DNA of 52,505 nucleotides from Paulinella micropora (Eukaryota; Cercozoa; Imbricatea; Euglyphida), in the NCBI GenBank assembly GCA_009731375.1, contig BJOX01000194.1:85066-137570 (forward strand). The letters run 5' to 3'. Positions 42,406 through 50,383 of the stretch are shown here, piece by piece. Position numbers and translations under genes: made by a program. The notes beneath the pieces were generated by a model. It was given only the letters and a program-made list of their open reading frames with translations. It made no database searches and was not told the DNA's origin. Each line of letters begins with the position of its first letter. Position 1 is the stretch's first letter.

Positions 42406-45400
42406 ATGCCTCCCTCTTTCTACACCACGGCGCCATGGATGCGCCGGGAAGACAAGGAGAGCCTGTCGCGCAAGCTGACCAAAACACGCAAGCCGTCCTG
42501 GGTCGACAACAAGCCCGTTGTCCGCGGCAAACGAGCAGGGCCCACGGGCTATGCTGGCCAGACCGACAAACAAAGGGCCCAGAAGACCCGCGACATCATG
42601 AAGTGGGTAAACCCCGAACTGCACCAGGCGCTGGGCATCCTGGAACCGCCCTCCCCGCCGCGCCCCGCCTCGCCGCCACCACCGCGCTCGCGTTCCGCCT
42701 CGCCGCCACCACCGCGCTCGCGTTCCGCCTCGCCGCCACCACCGCGCTCGCGTTCCGCCTCGCCGCCACCACCGCGCTCGCGTTCCGCCTCGCCGCCACC
42801 ACCGCGCTCGCGTTCCGCCTCGCCGCCACCACCGCGCTCGCGTTCCGCCTCGCCGCCACCACCGCGCTCGCGTTCCGCCTCGCCGCCACCACCGCGCTCG
42901 CGTTCCGCCTCGCCGCCACCACCGCGCTCGCGTTCCGCCTCGCCGCCACCACCGCGCTCGCGTTCCGCCTCGCCGCCACCACCGCGCTCGCGTTCCGCCT
43001 CGCCGCCACCACCGCGCTCGCGTTCCGCCTCGCCGCCACCACCGCGCTCGCGTTCCGCCTCGCCGCCACCACCGCGCTCGCGTTCCGCCTCGCCGCCACC
43101 ACCGCGCTCGCGTTCCGCCTCGGTGTCGCCACGGCCCTCGCGCTCCGCGTCGCCGCGCGGCCGCGGCGGTGGTAGCGACAGCGAGGACGAAGGCGGCGGC
43201 GACGGCGGGGGCGAAATCAACTGGGACGCAGGCGGTGGTGGCGGCGGTGGTAGCGAGGACGAAGGCGGCGGCGGTGGTGGCGGCGGGGGGCGGCGGCCGC
43301 GCGGAGGGCGCATCGATTACTTCGACGACGACGAGGACAAGTACGACATCACTGGGCACCGGAGGCGCCCTTTCCCCCCTGGTGGCGGGGCGGCCGAGCC
43401 TGCCTCGCCCATACCTAACGACGCGGCCGAAGCAGCGAGCGACAGCAAGTACGACATCACTGGGCACCGGAGGCGCCCTTTCCCCCCTGGCGGCGGGGCG
43501 GCCGAGCCTGCCTCGCCCATACCTAACGACGCGGCCGAAGCAGCGAGCGACAGCAAGTACGACATCACTGGGCACCGGAGGCGCCCTTTCCCCCCTGGTG
43601 GCGGGGCGGCCGAGCCTGCCTCGCCCAAAGCAGCGAGCGACAGCAAGCACGCCCTGACAGGCCTGGGAGGGGACCCTTTCCCCCCTGGTGACCAGGCGGC
43701 CGAGCCCGCTACGCCCCCGCCCGACGACGCTAGTGGCGCCGATGGCGACAACAAGCATGCCCTGACCGGCCTGGGAGGGGAACCTTTCCCTCCTGGCGAC
43801 CGAGCAGCAGAGCCTGTCGCGTCTACAATGGACCCAGTGATAGTCTGGGCGTCAGATGAAATCCGCCACCGGGACGGGCAAATCCAGGAACTCGAACAGG
43901 GCTTGCAAAATGCGGCCGACCAGATGGCGCAGCTAGACTCGGCCTGGAGGCACGAGGACCTCAAAAATAAAGGAGAGATCAACCGCCTCAAGCAGCAGCT
44001 AGCAGTCGGCTCGAGTGCCAGCGAGAAGGAACGGGACCGAGCGAGAGAGAAGCTGCAGCTGCTAGAAGCAAACAGAGCCGGCAAGGTACAGGAGTTGAAA
44101 GAAGCCAGACAAAAAGTGAGCGGACTGAGCGAGCAATTGCGCCAAGCCAAAGAGCAACTGGAGGCGGGGCAGCAGCAACAGGGACAGCTTACCCAGCAGG
44201 TACAGGAATTGCAAACGAAGCTGGACGAGCAGGAGAAAAAGCTCAAGGCTGCCACGGAGGCTGACAACAAGCAGGCGGCACAGCAAGCACAGGTTGAGAT
44301 AGAGAAACTACAAAAACAGCTGCAGGCCCAACAGGCAGAGACACAAGGCCTGCAACAGCGGCTACAAGAGCAAATACGCCAGGCGGACGAAAAGCTGCAA
44401 CGGGCGCTCGCGGCCAAGGACGCGGGACAGGAGGCGCGCGCCAGGGAAGCCAAGCAGCAATGGGAAAAGCGGCTGGCCCAAGCCAACGAGGAAGCCAAAA
44501 AACAAAAAGACGAACGACAAGCACAGGAAGCGGCCCACACAGCGGCGCTGGCGGAGGTCGCCCGGCTGGAAGCCGAGCACAAACAGGAGTTCGAGAACAC
44601 GGTAGCTGGCTTGAACAGCAAGGTCGCCTCGCTGAACGATGAGCTCCGCGGCGCTAGAGAGCGAGCCCAGGCGCTCGAGCTCGAAAAGAAACAGAAGGAA
44701 CAGCAGCACCAACGGGCAGAGACAGAAAAGCTGCGGCTGCTCGAACTCAACCAAAGGCTGCAAAAAACACTCGACAACAACAAGACAACCTTCCTCCGAA
44801 AATTAACAGAAGCCAAGGAGCAGGCGGGCACAGTCATCGGGCAGATCAGGCAAGAACACAAACAACTCGACCAGGAGAGGGAACAGCGCCTGATCGCTAT
44901 CAATCAGCAGCTACAGAACAAGGCGTCCAGCGTCGAACAGCGCGAGCGGTTAATAAACCAGGCCGCCCAGGAGATGCAAACCAGACAGCAGGAACTGGCA
45001 CGCAAAGAGCAGAACATCGTCGACGTCCAGCAGCAGGTGCAGGAATGGTACGATCGCGCCGCCACCGAGAACCGGGAGCTCAAGCAGGCGGCAGCGAGTG
45101 CAGAGGCAGACAAGCAGGCAGTACAGGCGGACATGCAGCAGCTACAAGCCGAACATGGCCAGACCAAGCAGGCCCTGGCCCAGGCACAGACGGAGGCGGC
45201 CGCCCTAGAGACCGAGGTCCAGAGGATCCGGGACGAGGCCAAGACCGACAAGGAACGCCACGACCAGACAGAGCAGTTGCTGGAGCAGTACAGGCTGCGG
45301 CTAGGAGACGTACAGCGCGAGTTGGATCGGACCAACAAGGAAAAAGCCGAGCTAGGCTCCGCCAACCAGGACCTAGTGGCAGAGCTGCACCGCGCGCAAA

Positions 45401-47268
45401 AGGAAGTTGCCACCACCTCTGAGGACGCGGCCAGGCTTGACCGGAAGCGGATCGCCCAAGCACGCGCCGCCCAGGCGGCCTTGACCAAGCTCAAGCAGCA
45501 AATCCGAGAACAGGACGCCAAGATAGAAGAACGAGACCAGCAGATCAACCTCGCGGAGGGAGAGCGAAAGAAGGCGGAAGAGGAGGTGAGGGCGGCCCAG
45601 GAAACCGCCAATGACGAGAGACAGAAAGCAGCCCTCATCCGGGAGAGGATCAAACGGCTGGAGAACGGGCACGAGGAGAGCATGGCCGAAGCGACCGAGG
45701 CGTACCTGGCGTCCGAAGACAAGGTGGCCGAGCTCGCCAAGAAGCTGAGCGCACAGAAAGGACAAGTCACCAAGCTCAAGAGACAGGCAGAGGCCGCCGA
45801 GCAAGCCTTGCGCGACGCCGAGATGGAACACAGCCGCCGGGAAGAAAGGTCGGCGGACGAAACCAAGCGAGCGACCAAGCTAGCCAACCTGCGCCGCACC
45901 CTGTACGAGAAGGCCAAGGCCAGGCTGGACGAGCAGGTGCAGCAGCAGCAGGCCGCTGAGAAACAGCTCCAGGAATCGCAACTGCATACCAGCCAACTCG
46001 AAACCGAACTCAGCTCCAAGGACCAGCGCATAGCCGACCTGTTACAGAGAAGCAAGGCCCAAGAGGAAATGCTGCGCAGTGTACAGGAAAAAGAGGAGGC
46101 CGCGGTCGAGCAGCTCAATCGCCTGCAACAGGGCAGCGGTGCCGTGGAGACCAAACTAAAGGAACTCGAGAAGGAGCGCGACGAGAAACAGGCCAAGATA
46201 CGCGAGCTAGAGACAGCCCTGCTGGAAAAAGACGCCTTTATCGACTCGGGCATCGTCGAAAGGCACAGGGCGGCCGAACAGCTTGACAAGCAGGACAACA
46301 TGATCGCCGAGAGCCTGACCGCCATGCACGAGATGGAGGAACAGCTCGCAGAGAAGGACGCGGAGATCGAGAAAATGCGCAAGGCGTACAACCGCCTGGT
46401 CGGACAGAAAAACAAGGCGGTGCTGCAAGCGTCCAAGACCGACAGCAAGAAGCTCAAGGAAGCGCAAAAACGGGCCGACGACATGGGCAAGAAGAAGGGC
46501 TTGCTGCAGAGAGAAGTCAAGAGGCTCGGTTCCCTGCTGAGTGCCGCTACGGCCAAGGTTACCAGCGTGGTCTCGGCCGTGGTCGGCGGCGGCGACCAAG
46601 GAGAGGTCGAGCGGATGCGCGGCGAGATGGAGGAGCTGCGCAAGAGGGCGGAAGCGGCCGAGAAGAAGGCACAAGAGAGCGAGGCTAAACTTAAGAACTA
46701 CGCGGAGCCCCTGCGGGAGTACATGCGCGCCCACCAAGAGAGGGACTTTCTGGCCATGCAGCGATTCGCGCTGCGCGAGGGGCTGGGCGCGGCCGGCATC
46801 AAGAAAGATAACATCCACGACGAAGAGCTCGTCAACAGAGCGCTCGCCATTCACGTCACGTCGTACCTGAACAACAACCTCAGAGCGGCCGTCGACCGGC
46901 TGGCCGGCAACCGGCGCTACAACACCGTCGAGGAAAGGATGCTGGCCGCGGGCACGGAGCTGGCCAACTCTTTTGCGGCACACAAGGAAGTGATGGGCAA
47001 CGGGCTGGACGATGGCAAGGTCATGGCCGAATTCACGAGCCAAGTGCGTGACAGGGTCGCGCGCGAACTCAGCACCGGCGAGAGACCCGCCGCGGAGCAG
47101 CAAGAAGAAGAAGAGCCGACAGCGCCCCGTCCCAGCAAGAGGGCTCGTACGGGCAAAGAAGAAGTGGCCGAAGATCAAGGGGAGGCCCCACCAGACGACA
47201 AAGGCGGCAAGAAGAAGAAGAAGAAGAAACAAGAGAAACGGGCCTCGAGAAGGCATAAACCGTACTAA
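42406..47268 (+). CDS. Giant coiled-coil protein with SR repeats (probable virion/tegument-like structural protein), 1620 aa
   Basis: Residues 1-85 form a basic head (MRREDKESLSRKLTK). Residues ~88-240 hold 15 perfect copies of ASPPPPRSRS plus degenerate ends. A Gly/Asp/Glu-rich hinge follows, then three long repeats beginning YDITGHRRRPFPPGGGAAEP and two shorter relatives beginning HALTGLGG. Residues ~470-1,420 are almost continuous alpha-helical coiled coil (Q/E/A/K-rich heptads). A globular ~130-residue domain (REYMRAHQERDFLAMQRFAL) precedes a lysine-rich tail. It is the first and largest gene of the late block. Length and position suit a scaffold, tape-measure or matrix role, but no family match is claimed. 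SR dipeptides could be phosphorylated by host SR kinases. Confidence 0.75.
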   Translation: MPPSFYTTAPWMRREDKESLSRKLTKTRKPSWVDNKPVVRGKRAGPTGYAGQTDKQRAQKTRDIMKWVNPELHQALGILEPPSPPRPASPPPPRSRSASPPPPRSRSASPPPPRSRSASPPPPRSRSASPPPPRSRSASPPPPRSRSASPPPPRSRSASPPPPRSRSASPPPPRSRSASPPPPRSRSASPPPPRSRSASPPPPRSRSASPPPPRSRSASPPPPRSRSASPPPPRSRSASVSPRPSRSASPRGRGGGSDSEDEGGGDGGGEINWDAGGGGGGGSEDEGGGGGGGGGRRPRGGRIDYFDDDEDKYDITGHRRRPFPPGGGAAEPASPIPNDAAEAASDSKYDITGHRRRPFPPGGGAAEPASPIPNDAAEAASDSKYDITGHRRRPFPPGGGAAEPASPKAASDSKHALTGLGGDPFPPGDQAAEPATPPPDDASGADGDNKHALTGLGGEPFPPGDRAAEPVASTMDPVIVWASDEIRHRDGQIQELEQGLQNAADQMAQLDSAWRHEDLKNKGEINRLKQQLAVGSSASEKERDRAREKLQLLEANRAGKVQELKEARQKVSGLSEQLRQAKEQLEAGQQQQGQLTQQVQELQTKLDEQEKKLKAATEADNKQAAQQAQVEIEKLQKQLQAQQAETQGLQQRLQEQIRQADEKLQRALAAKDAGQEARAREAKQQWEKRLAQANEEAKKQKDERQAQEAAHTAALAEVARLEAEHKQEFENTVAGLNSKVASLNDELRGARERAQALELEKKQKEQQHQRAETEKLRLLELNQRLQKTLDNNKTTFLRKLTEAKEQAGTVIGQIRQEHKQLDQEREQRLIAINQQLQNKASSVEQRERLINQAAQEMQTRQQELARKEQNIVDVQQQVQEWYDRAATENRELKQAAASAEADKQAVQADMQQLQAEHGQTKQALAQAQTEAAALETEVQRIRDEAKTDKERHDQTEQLLEQYRLRLGDVQRELDRTNKEKAELGSANQDLVAELHRAQKEVATTSEDAARLDRKRIAQARAAQAALTKLKQQIREQDAKIEERDQQINLAEGERKKAEEEVRAAQETANDERQKAALIRERIKRLENGHEESMAEATEAYLASEDKVAELAKKLSAQKGQVTKLKRQAEAAEQALRDAEMEHSRREERSADETKRATKLANLRRTLYEKAKARLDEQVQQQQAAEKQLQESQLHTSQLETELSSKDQRIADLLQRSKAQEEMLRSVQEKEEAAVEQLNRLQQGSGAVETKLKELEKERDEKQAKIRELETALLEKDAFIDSGIVERHRAAEQLDKQDNMIAESLTAMHEMEEQLAEKDAEIEKMRKAYNRLVGQKNKAVLQASKTDSKKLKEAQKRADDMGKKKGLLQREVKRLGSLLSAATAKVTSVVSAVVGGGDQGEVERMRGEMEELRKRAEAAEKKAQESEAKLKNYAEPLREYMRAHQERDFLAMQRFALREGLGAAGIKKDNIHDEELVNRALAIHVTSYLNNNLRAAVDRLAGNRRYNTVEERMLAAGTELANSFAAHKEVMGNGLDDGKVMAEFTSQVRDRVARELSTGERPAAEQQEEEEPTAPRPSKRARTGKEEVAEDQGEAPPDDKGGKKKKKKKQEKRASRRHKPY
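42667..43116 (+). repeat. 15 perfect 30-bp tandem repeats in the coiled-coil gene
   Basis: Unit GCCTCGCCGCCACCACCGCG plus CTCGCGTTCC, with no substitutions over 15 copies, followed by a diverged copy. The base-level identity implies very recent expansion or homogenisation. Because 30 is a multiple of three, all frames stay open, which creates long false ORFs on both strands. Confidence 0.95.
43339..43644 (+). repeat. 108-bp tandem repeats encoding YDITGHRRRPFPPGGGAAEP
   Basis: Units start at 43,339, 43,447 and 43,555 (the third is shortened by an internal deletion). Related but diverged units start at 43,645 and 43,753. The first two units differ at one or two positions only. Confidence 0.9.
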
Positions 47269-47280
47269 CAGAAAGGTTTG

Positions 47281-47300
47281 TTTTAAAATTCTCTGAGTAC
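47281..47300 (+). promoter_or_regulatory. Candidate late promoter before the 87-aa gene
   Basis: TTTTAAAATTCTCTGAGTAC lies 14-33 bases before the ATG at 47,314; variant of the A/T tract plus TCTGG motif. Confidence 0.5.
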
Positions 47301-47313
47301 ACTGTAATTAAAA

Positions 47314-47577
47314 ATGCACCACTTGCAAAGTTTCAACCCGCAGCTCGCGCTAGCGCTGGGCAAACTGAACGAAAAGGAACTGAGGCAGGCCGGCCGCAAG
47401 TGGCAGAAAGAGGCACAGGCCGAACAGAAAGTGCTCGAGGCCCTGCACAACACGGTTGAGGAGGCGCCGCTCGAAAAGATCTTCCCGCCGCCCAAGGTGC
47501 AGGACGCACAGATCCTGCTGAAAATCTCGCCCGAACAGGCGAGGCAGTGCGAAGCGGTCCTGAACGGCACCAAGTAA
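47314..47577 (+). CDS. Small helical late protein, 87 aa
   Basis: A charged, helical product (LNEKELRQAGRKWQKEAQAE) in the late block with its own candidate promoter and a 48-base gap to the next gene. There is no signal peptide or membrane segment. It may be a virion-associated or assembly protein. No homologue is recognised. Confidence 0.62.
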   Translation: MHHLQSFNPQLALALGKLNEKELRQAGRKWQKEAQAEQKVLEALHNTVEEAPLEKIFPPPKVQDAQILLKISPEQARQCEAVLNGTK

Positions 47578-47583
47578 AAAAAA

Positions 47584-47600
47584 TTTTTATTCTCTGGTGA
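47584..47600 (+). promoter_or_regulatory. Candidate late promoter TTTTTATTCTCTGGTGA
   Basis: Lies 26-42 bases before the ATG at 47,626; closest match to the motifs at 42,366 and 50,341. Confidence 0.62.
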
Positions 47601-47625
47601 CCCTTTTTAAATAAAACGAAGAGAA

Positions 47626-48222
47626 ATGGCCGCCCCGCAACGAGGACCCGTGCGCCTGGCGACTACCACCGACGAGAAGTCGGGCGCGCACCTCAACGAT
47701 GCAGCGGAGCACGGTACGCAGACCGAGCCTGTGGTCAAGACCGATGCCCTGGCCACTTCCTCAATCATCTACTCTGCACTCAACGGGATCCCTGAGGCCC
47801 AGCTGGATGACACGACGCGCAACATGAAGGGCATCGCCCAGCGCCTGAGCAAGAACAGTCTTTCAAGTTGGTACAAGGGCGCAGTCCTTCTTGTTGGCAC
47901 GGCGGCAGAGATCACAGGCGTGTACGGCGACGAATTTTGCCAGACCAACTGTTTTGAGATGGTGGCCGGAGGTGGCATGGGCCCGCCGAACGCAGTCATG
48001 AGGCCATGGCTCACCGAGCTCAGGCGCAGCTACGGGAACGACTGGAATGGTTGTATGCAGGCCGCCAGAATGATCGAAGAGTACCAGGCCTCGAAAATGC
48101 GCGACGAACAGTGGAGCAAGATCCCTTCGGTCTCTGCCTTCGAGCGCGAGGACGGCAACGTGCGCGGCTGGACCGGCATCAACAGGGCCAGCAACGAGCC
48201 TCTTGGCGCACCGGGCCCCTAA
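47626..48222 (+). CDS. Hypothetical virion protein, 198 aa
   Basis: A soluble product with an extended N-terminus, then a helical domain containing WYKGAVLLVGTAAEITGVYG, CQTNCFEMVAGGG, and a YGNDWNGCMQAARMIEEYQA helix. It contains four cysteines. It lies between late genes and has a strong late-promoter match. A minor capsid or core role is inferred from position only. It does not show the beta-rich pattern expected for a single-jelly-roll penton. Confidence 0.62.
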   Translation: MAAPQRGPVRLATTTDEKSGAHLNDAAEHGTQTEPVVKTDALATSSIIYSALNGIPEAQLDDTTRNMKGIAQRLSKNSLSSWYKGAVLLVGTAAEITGVYGDEFCQTNCFEMVAGGGMGPPNAVMRPWLTELRRSYGNDWNGCMQAARMIEEYQASKMRDEQWSKIPSVSAFEREDGNVRGWTGINRASNEPLGAPGP

Positions 48223-48258
48223 AAAAGAAAGTTGTGAGCCCCTTCTTTTGTATAACGG

Positions 48259-48915
48259 ATGGACCCCTTTGCCAATCTCGAGCCACCGGCCGCGGAAGAC
48301 GGCAAGCAAGAATTGCCACCAGAACAAGCGGAGGCTCCTCCCCCTGCTCAGCCCCCTCCCAAGAAAAGACGACGCGTGGCAGCCAAAGAACGCCAGCCGC
48401 CGCCGCAGCCACGGTTTGAGGAGGCCGAGGCGGTGCCCCTGCGCGACGACCCTGCCTACCGGCTCCTGTGCGCCTACGGCAAATCGGAGCTGATTGCACC
48501 CAAGCTCAAAAAGGCGGGGATCCCCTGCGAGCCGCGGGCGCTGCGCAAGGTGGCCCGCGCGCGTTTGCCCACGATCTTGGAGGACGCCGAAGAGGCGCTG
48601 GACGACTCGGCCGTGGACCAGATGTCCAACGTGGCCTTGAAGCAAGGGCTGACGTGCTTGGAGCGCCTGGTGTCGAGCCGCACTCGCTACCAGATTTCCG
48701 GCATGACTGACGAGTGCTTCGCCAACGAGCGGTGGCTCTTCTTGCTAGAACGCGCCAAGCTCAAGGCCGGCATCGGTATGACGAGGCTCGACCCAGTCAC
48801 CGAGCTGGCCTTGATCACGGCGCAAACAGCGGCCATCGCGCACGCCCGCAACACCTCTGCCGTACTGGCAGCGGTGGACCTAGACACCCCAGCCCCCCCG
48901 ACTGTAAATCAATAA
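48259..48915 (+). CDS. Late protein with SV40-type NLS, 218 aa
   Basis: The proline/glutamate-rich N-terminus holds PPKKRRRVAAKER (residues ~33-45), a classical basic nuclear localisation signal. Residues ~60-205 form an all-helical domain (YRLLCAYGKSELIAPKLKKA; LEDAEEALDDSAVDQMSNVA). The AATAAA signal overlaps the TAA stop (48,911-48,916). The strong NLS indicates that virion protein import or assembly involves the nucleus. No family was recognised. Confidence 0.65.
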   Translation: MDPFANLEPPAAEDGKQELPPEQAEAPPPAQPPPKKRRRVAAKERQPPPQPRFEEAEAVPLRDDPAYRLLCAYGKSELIAPKLKKAGIPCEPRALRKVARARLPTILEDAEEALDDSAVDQMSNVALKQGLTCLERLVSSRTRYQISGMTDECFANERWLFLLERAKLKAGIGMTRLDPVTELALITAQTAAIAHARNTSAVLAAVDLDTPAPPTVNQ

Positions 48916-48924
48916 AAAAAAAAA

Positions 48925-48945
48925 ATATTAAATTCTGTGGCGCTG
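48925..48945 (+). promoter_or_regulatory. Candidate late promoter before the 156-aa membrane protein
   Basis: ATATTAAATTCTGTGGCGCT, 27-47 bases before the ATG at 48,972; A/T tract plus TCTGTGG variant. Confidence 0.55.
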
Positions 48946-48971
48946 TTTTTTAATACGGAGGACCAAACAAG

Positions 48972-49442
48972 ATGGACGAGATTGCCGGGACCGTCAGCGA
49001 CACGTTCAGTATGGAGAACATCGCGCGCAGTGCTACTGCCGCGGCGTTCGCCTACTTTGCGACGCCGGTACTAGTGCAAAAGGACGCCCCCGTCTCTTTT
49101 GCGGCCGTGCCCGGGCTCAGCGGCGTGACCGTCAGCAAGTCGGTAGGCATGGCCATCATCGCGGCCGCAACGACCACGATCGTGGACCTGCTGCAGTCCC
49201 GTGTGCTCAATTCAACGCAAGAGGGCCGGCTGGCCCGTTACCCTTCCTTGGCCCTGCACGTGGTCGGTGGTGGTCTGATCTACAGCGTGATGCCGGGCCT
49301 GCTGGCGGGCGGCGGCATGCGGATGGCGCCTGGTGACACGGGCAAGCAGCTCTTTATGCTCGGCGCGCTCTCAGAAGTCGTGTCGCAATACGCCTACGAA
49401 AACTACCTAAACCCGGCCGGCGAGGGCCACTACCGCTTCTAA
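48972..49442 (+). CDS. Multi-pass membrane protein, 156 aa
   Basis: Hydrophobic stretches include AATAAAFAYFATPVL near residue 25, VGMAIIAAATTTIVDLL near 60, and LHVVGGGLIYSVMPGLLAGG near 105, with Gly/Ala-rich composition. Small late membrane proteins in this virus group usually sit in the internal virion membrane. This one has no signal peptide and no recognised family. Confidence 0.65.
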   Translation: MDEIAGTVSDTFSMENIARSATAAAFAYFATPVLVQKDAPVSFAAVPGLSGVTVSKSVGMAIIAAATTTIVDLLQSRVLNSTQEGRLARYPSLALHVVGGGLIYSVMPGLLAGGGMRMAPGDTGKQLFMLGALSEVVSQYAYENYLNPAGEGHYRF

Positions 49443-49454
49443 CAAAAGAAAGCA

Positions 49455-49474
49455 AAAATTAAAACTTGTGGTCC
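49455..49474 (+). promoter_or_regulatory. Candidate late promoter before the 90-aa gene
   Basis: AAAATTAAAACTTGTGGTCC, 14-33 bases before the ATG at 49,488; CTTGTGG variant. Confidence 0.52.
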
Positions 49475-49487
49475 TTCACTTAAGAAG

Positions 49488-49760
49488 ATGACCACGACTG
49501 TCGTGACACCAGAAGAAGCCCTAGCCGTGTGGGGAATCCTGGTCTTTGTGCTAGCGGTCCTGCTAGTGCTGCTGAAAAGAGCAAGAGCAAAAAAGCCGCC
49601 CGCCGTCGACCTAGACACCTACGTGCCACTCGACGATGTCGACCAAGAGACAAGCGCTGTCGCAGCTGTTCGGTGCGCTGGAGACGGTGTTCCAAAAGTA
49701 CGGGCTGTTGCGGCTCGAGGAGATCAAGGAACTGAAGCAGCTGCAGAGACTAGGTCTTGA
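49488..49760 (+). CDS. Single-span membrane protein, 90 aa
   Basis: One clear transmembrane segment (VWGILVFVLAVLLVLLKRAR, residues ~15-34) is followed by a basic patch and a hydrophilic tail, so it is an N-out/C-in type small membrane protein. Its last 125 bases overlap the next gene in another frame. The overlapped tail is of unbiased composition, so the functional part may be the first ~55 residues. Confidence 0.62.
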   Translation: MTTTVVTPEEALAVWGILVFVLAVLLVLLKRARAKKPPAVDLDTYVPLDDVDQETSAVAAVRCAGDGVPKVRAVAARGDQGTEAAAETRS

Positions 49761-50004
49761 ACAACAGGTCGAGGCCGTACAGACATGGTTCTTGCCTGCC
49801 TGGAAGGACGGCAAGCTCGCTGACTTTGTGCGCTCCGAGGCCGGAATCTGGGCCGAGCTCGCCTGCAAGTTCCGCGCGCCCACGCAGCAGCTCCAGCAGC
49901 TGCAGCAGCGCCTCGTGGCTAAAAGACAGTTGTGCCAGGACCAAGCCTTCCTGGGAGAAATTGCTGCTCTCTTGGCAAAAATATGTGCGGTCATTACGTA
50001 TTAA
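49636..50004 (+). CDS. Helical late protein overlapping its upstream neighbour, 122 aa
   Basis: It starts at ATG 49,636 inside the preceding gene (+1 frame relative to it). The product is glutamine/leucine-rich helix (LRLEEIKELKQLQRLGLEQQ; LQQLQQRLVAKRQL). It has no promoter motif of its own visible, so translation may occur from the same mRNA by leaky scanning. Function is unknown. Confidence 0.6.
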   Translation: MSTKRQALSQLFGALETVFQKYGLLRLEEIKELKQLQRLGLEQQVEAVQTWFLPAWKDGKLADFVRSEAGIWAELACKFRAPTQQLQQLQQRLVAKRQLCQDQAFLGEIAALLAKICAVITY

Positions 50005-50015
50005 AAAATTTTAAT

Positions 50016-50040
50016 CTTGCGCACGAATGTTTTTTAAATA
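50016..50040 (+). promoter_or_regulatory. Weak candidate late promoter before the 93-aa gene
   Basis: TTTTAATCTTGCGCACG at 50,009-50,025 and TTTTTTAAATAAAG at 50,030-50,043 precede the ATG at 50,052; loose match to the late motif set. Confidence 0.4.
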
Positions 50041-50051
50041 AAGCTCAACCG

Positions 50052-50333
50052 ATGGGCAAGCGAGCTCGCGAACGCCGGACGGCCAAGCAGGCCGCGAAAA
50101 AGGAAGAAAGGCAAGAGAAAGAGACGGCCAAGCAAGAGGCCAAACAAACCAAGGCCGACGAGCACGCCGCCAAGCGCGCGCGCATCGGCCGCCGGAAGTA
50201 TGAGGACCGAGAGAACAAGCAACATAACAAGGAGGACCGGCAGAAGACCGCGCGCACGATGGGGGTGGCCGTGCCGCTCGCGGTCGGGGCCGTCGCGATC
50301 TCGGCCGCCATGATCATGTCAGGCAAAAAGTAA
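50052..50333 (+). CDS. Highly basic protein with C-terminal membrane anchor, 93 aa
   Basis: About 70 residues rich in Lys, Arg, Glu and Ala (KRARERRTAKQAAKKEERQE) form a charged helix. They are followed by a C-terminal hydrophobic segment (MGVAVPLAVGAVAISAAMIM). The layout of basic DNA-binding-like arm plus tail anchor suits a virion protein linking DNA or capsid to an internal membrane. This is inference; no family was recognised. Confidence 0.65.
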   Translation: MGKRARERRTAKQAAKKEERQEKETAKQEAKQTKADEHAAKRARIGRRKYEDRENKQHNKEDRQKTARTMGVAVPLAVGAVAISAAMIMSGKK

Positions 50334-50340
50334 ATTATTT

Positions 50341-50356
50341 TTATTTTCTGGTTGCC
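50341..50356 (+). promoter_or_regulatory. Candidate late promoter of the capsid gene: TTATTTTCTGGTTGCC
   Basis: Lies 28-43 bases before the capsid ATG at 50,384. Confidence 0.6.
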
Positions 50357-50383
50357 TTATGTATCAACCAAACCGACACCGAG

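Noticed and set aside
42596-43132. CRISPR-like array of 30-bp repeats
   Set aside because: The 15 units are directly contiguous with no spacers and encode a protein repeat in frame; the context is viral and eukaryotic.
42244-43758. 504-aa antisense ORF over the SR-repeat gene
   Set aside because: It is kept open by the 30-bp and 108-bp repeats and overlaps well-supported genes on both sides.
43317-46643. Long Ser/Cys-rich and Leu-rich antisense ORFs over the coiled-coil gene
   Set aside because: Mirror frames of Gln/Glu/Lys/Ala-rich GC-biased codons; no independent motif.
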